From assembly GCA_002786025.1 (NCBI GenBank), contig NHNW01000046.1, forward strand, positions 310,001-374,000: a DNA stretch of 64,000 bases. Direction: 5' to 3'. Both the position numbers and the translations under genes were made by a program. This document shows positions 61,842 through 64,000 of the stretch, one piece after another. Within the stretch, counting starts at the first letter, position 1. Each line of letters opens with the position of its first letter. This DNA comes from Zasmidium citrigriseum (Eukaryota > Ascomycota > Dothideomycetes > Mycosphaerellales > Mycosphaerellaceae). The notes under the pieces are model-generated. The model searched no databases, was not told the DNA's origin, and saw only the letters and a list, made by a program, of their open reading frames with translations.

Positions 61842-62110
61842 AGTACGGTCGGCTTTTCGATCGAGTATTCATCCCCCAGTACGATCCCACTGGCATTACA
61901 AGATATTGAGCTTGCCAAAGAGGCTTTGATCAGCGCAATCAAGTACGCGTCTACAATAAAAGCGTAGCTAGATTGCTAGAAGCTGTGAATGGACTTGCTG
62001 AACAGAGCCACGAACGAAGAGCATTTCTGGATACCTTGATCGTTCCTCGTTCATGCTTTTTATCCGACATGGAGCCCGTGTACAGAGTACTCGTTGCCTG
62101 GTTCTAAATC

Positions 62111-62588
62111 TCAGACCAAGTTTCCCTCACACGGAAACTTGACTGTGCACTGACTGCACGTCGTGCCCAAAGTCCCATCGCTACAAGAAGCCGTCGCACC
62201 TGGGCTTGTCACCCCCTCATACGTCGCACTGCATCCTGAGAAGGACGTCAGATCCCATGAAGGATCCCACTGGATCTCATTAGGCTGCCCAAGAGCTCCA
62301 GCTGGGATGGTGATGCCATCAACGGCAATCGGATTAAGGTCGTCGCTGGACCCGATGGGAACGCCGCCTTCGTAGTTGAGGTCGAAGCCTTGGTAGGTGT
62401 AGCTGACAGGAGCTTGGCCAGGCCCGCCGCTGCCAACCACAATTTCTACCTTGTGCCAGCCGCGGAGATCCCAGGTGTCCGCGAGGGCACCGATGGCTGA
62501 GGCGAGGGCGATGGCGAGGGAGGTCTTGAAGCTGTTGGTACGTTAGCGATACGGTATTCGAAAATAAGTGGCAGGTGGCTGACTTCAT
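62111..62588 (-). CDS. Small secreted Cys-containing protein, 141 aa
   Basis: Exon 1 is only five bases (62,588-62,584, ATGAA); a 52-base intron (GTCAGC donor, GCTAAC branch, CAACAG acceptor) follows; exon 2 is 62,531-62,111. The splice yields MNFKTSLAIALASAIGALA, a good signal peptide. The mature part has DLRGWHKVEIVVGSGG near the start, a middle with YTYQGFDLNYEGGVPIGSS, and five cysteines in the last 45 residues (C-ATYEG, SC-SDG, TC-SQC, PC-EG). I recognise no family. Size, secretion and cysteines fit a candidate effector or secreted allergen-like protein; this is inference. It is convergent with the oxidase gene, whose end is 270 bases away. Confidence 0.7.
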
Positions 62589-63712
62589 GATTTCGATGCT
62601 GAAACGACAGAGAGGATGCGAGAAGTGTTGATTGGAAAATTCCTGGCTGAGCTGAGAACTGTCGGTGCTGTTGACGGTGCTTCCATTCCTGCTGGCGACG
62701 CTCGAGGCTTATATATCAACTGGCGTCGCGTACCACACCATCTGAGACGTTCAGCACTCTACCAACTCTCACCGGTGATGAATTGAATACGAGCAGGTAT
62801 GTACACAAGTCAGGGATGAGTTCGCATTACCTTCCGTCTTGGAGCAAAGCAACACAAAGCGCATGTCAAGCTTAGGCCAAGCAGTGCGAAGCGTGCCAAT
62901 CGATGAGGCTCGAGCGCCAATTTGAGTATATCTTCCTCGCGTCTTCACGTTCGAGGATGCTCCGGTCGTCTTAGCCAGAATCCTTCTCCAAGGCGTGGAA
63001 TTTTCGCGATGTTTTGCCGCTCGCATAGCCTCAGCTTGAGCCGACCCAACAATAGACTGCCACAAGACGAGGAAGATTCGAGAGATTTGTGGCACGCCTT
63101 AACATGGCAGGGAGCGGGTTCGGTCGTCGATGAGCAATGGATGATCTCTGTAACTTCCGACTGACGATCGAGATTGAACGCCGCATTCATTCGCTTGGTA
63201 AGTACACAGCTTTCGTGGGAGCCGACAAGCGTTGATTGGATCTTGTTTTCAGATGCTTCACTGAGACTCATGTGATCATCATAGCTCCGGACCGAGATGA
63301 AGACGATGGGACAGCTCTCGTCGAAGAACATGGAGGAGGTGACGTTGGGTGATGGATTTCGGATTGCGTATTTCTGGTACCGAGCCTGCAGAATTGGTCT
63401 GAGATATACGCAGTCGCTCGACCATCGACCTCAACGCAATCTGACGTCTTCCAAACAACTCCCGAGCAGACGCGAGAGCTCGAAAACTTTGATGGAGCCA
63501 TTGCCATACCACTCGCTTGTCATGAATGATCAGCTAAGGTGATCTTTGAGTTCCCTTTGCTGATGTTATGTTAAGCGACTAGCTCCCTCTCGGCCACCAC
63601 AGTTGGCCTATCTTTTTTCTGTCTTGAGTCATGTCTCTTAGATGACTACATCTCTTCGCCTTTCTTACATCTGCATTTAACGTTGCTCTTCAATTGAACT
63701 ACATTGGTCTCA
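62589..63712. other. Intergenic region with a possible decayed gene
   Basis: Between the small secreted protein and the P450. A plus-strand frame at about 63,268-63,530 reads VIIIAPDRDEDDGTALVEEHGGG, an in-frame TGA, then WISDCVFLVP and an ordinary-looking 55-codon tail ending at 63,528. A possible upstream exon (63,140-63,198, ending in GTAAGT) does not join it in frame. It may be the remnant of a gene. Nothing else is seen. Confidence 0.3.
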
Positions 63713-64000
63713 ATGGCTACTCCGGCTACAATGTCTGACCTTCTCGGCCTACCCTTGGAAGATCGAGGCCTTTCTACTTACCTCCTCGCTACTGGAATAT
63801 TGCTCTCTGGATTCGTTCTATATCGAGCCTACTTCGACCCCCTACGAGACGTCCCGGGACCTCTGATTTGCCGTCTAACCTCACTCCTCGACTGGTATCA
63901 CTCATACATCGGCGACGAGTCCAAATGGATAGACAGCCTCCACGCAAAATATGGCCCGGTCATACGAATAGCCCCCAATGAAGTCGTAATCTCAGAAGGC
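63713..64000 (+). CDS. Cytochrome P450, N-terminal part, cut by the window end
   Basis: Open from Met 63,713 to the last base (96 codons). Residues about 20-40 form a membrane anchor (STYLLATGILLSGFVLY), followed by the Pro-rich hinge DPLRDVPGPL and the block HAKYGPVIRIAPNEVVIS, which is the standard start of fungal microsomal P450 monooxygenases. A second Met seven codons later is a possible start. The heme-binding Cys lies outside the window. Substrate unknown. The nearby oxidase and P450 could belong to a secondary-metabolism cluster beyond the right edge, which this window cannot show. Confidence 0.88.
   Translation, partial: MATPATMSDLLGLPLEDRGLSTYLLATGILLSGFVLYRAYFDPLRDVPGPLICRLTSLLDWYHSYIGDESKWIDSLHAKYGPVIRIAPNEVVISEG

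Noticed and set aside
62945..63512. Minus-strand frames upstream of the P450
   Set aside because: No domain, no start or splice context, and they overlap the better plus-strand remnant.

Overview
This is nuclear DNA of a filamentous ascomycete (Pezizomycotina). Short GT-AG introns of about 50 bases with CTAAC-like branch sites, fungal secreted enzymes, and a repeat block carrying repeat-induced point mutation (RIP) all point there. Dothideomycetes is my inference; nothing in the window proves the class.

Positions 1 to about 38,150 form one RIP-saturated block of mobile DNA with no intact gene. CpA and TpG are almost absent and TpA is in large excess, so former CAA/CAG codons read as stops. 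Three elements are nested. (1) The outer element, entering from the left edge, has a DUF6589-like gene (+) and a RecQ-like helicase gene (-). (2) The helicase gene is split by a 26.2-kb LTR retroelement at 9,074-35,285 on the minus strand, with 358-bp LTRs, gag, protease, RT, RNase H and integrase. It also has about 8 kb of extra reading frames between integrase and the 3' LTR. (3) Between the 5' LTR and gag sits a 9.0-kb hAT transposon at 25,265-34,230 with 8-bp target duplications, terminal inverted repeats and a recognisable hAT dimerisation domain. Each layer carries its own family of short palindromic or duplicated motifs scattered through it. In the LTR element, seven copies of a 27-bp palindrome fall between the coding modules.

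The boundary to normal DNA near 38,150 is abrupt. From 38,344 to 64,000 come ordinary genes: a J-domain protein (+), a probably decayed gene (-), a VOC/glyoxalase-like protein (+) convergent with a secreted GH32 invertase/inulinase (-), the Ste24 CAAX protease (+), a lysine-rich protein packed with SUMO-consensus motifs and split by one in-frame TAG (-), mitochondrial ribosomal protein bL34m (+), a very large secreted adhesin-like protein built from tandem repeat exons (+), a laccase-like multicopper oxidase with a one-base frameshift (+), a small secreted protein (-), and the start of a cytochrome P450 (+, cut by the window end).

The genes do not form one pathway. The extracellular theme of the right half (GH32, adhesin, laccase, small secreted protein) would fit a plant-associated lifestyle, but that is inference. 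Coordinates inside the RIP block are approximate because frames there can only be followed through stops. Exon joins in the right half were deduced by eye from splice signals and frame continuity.
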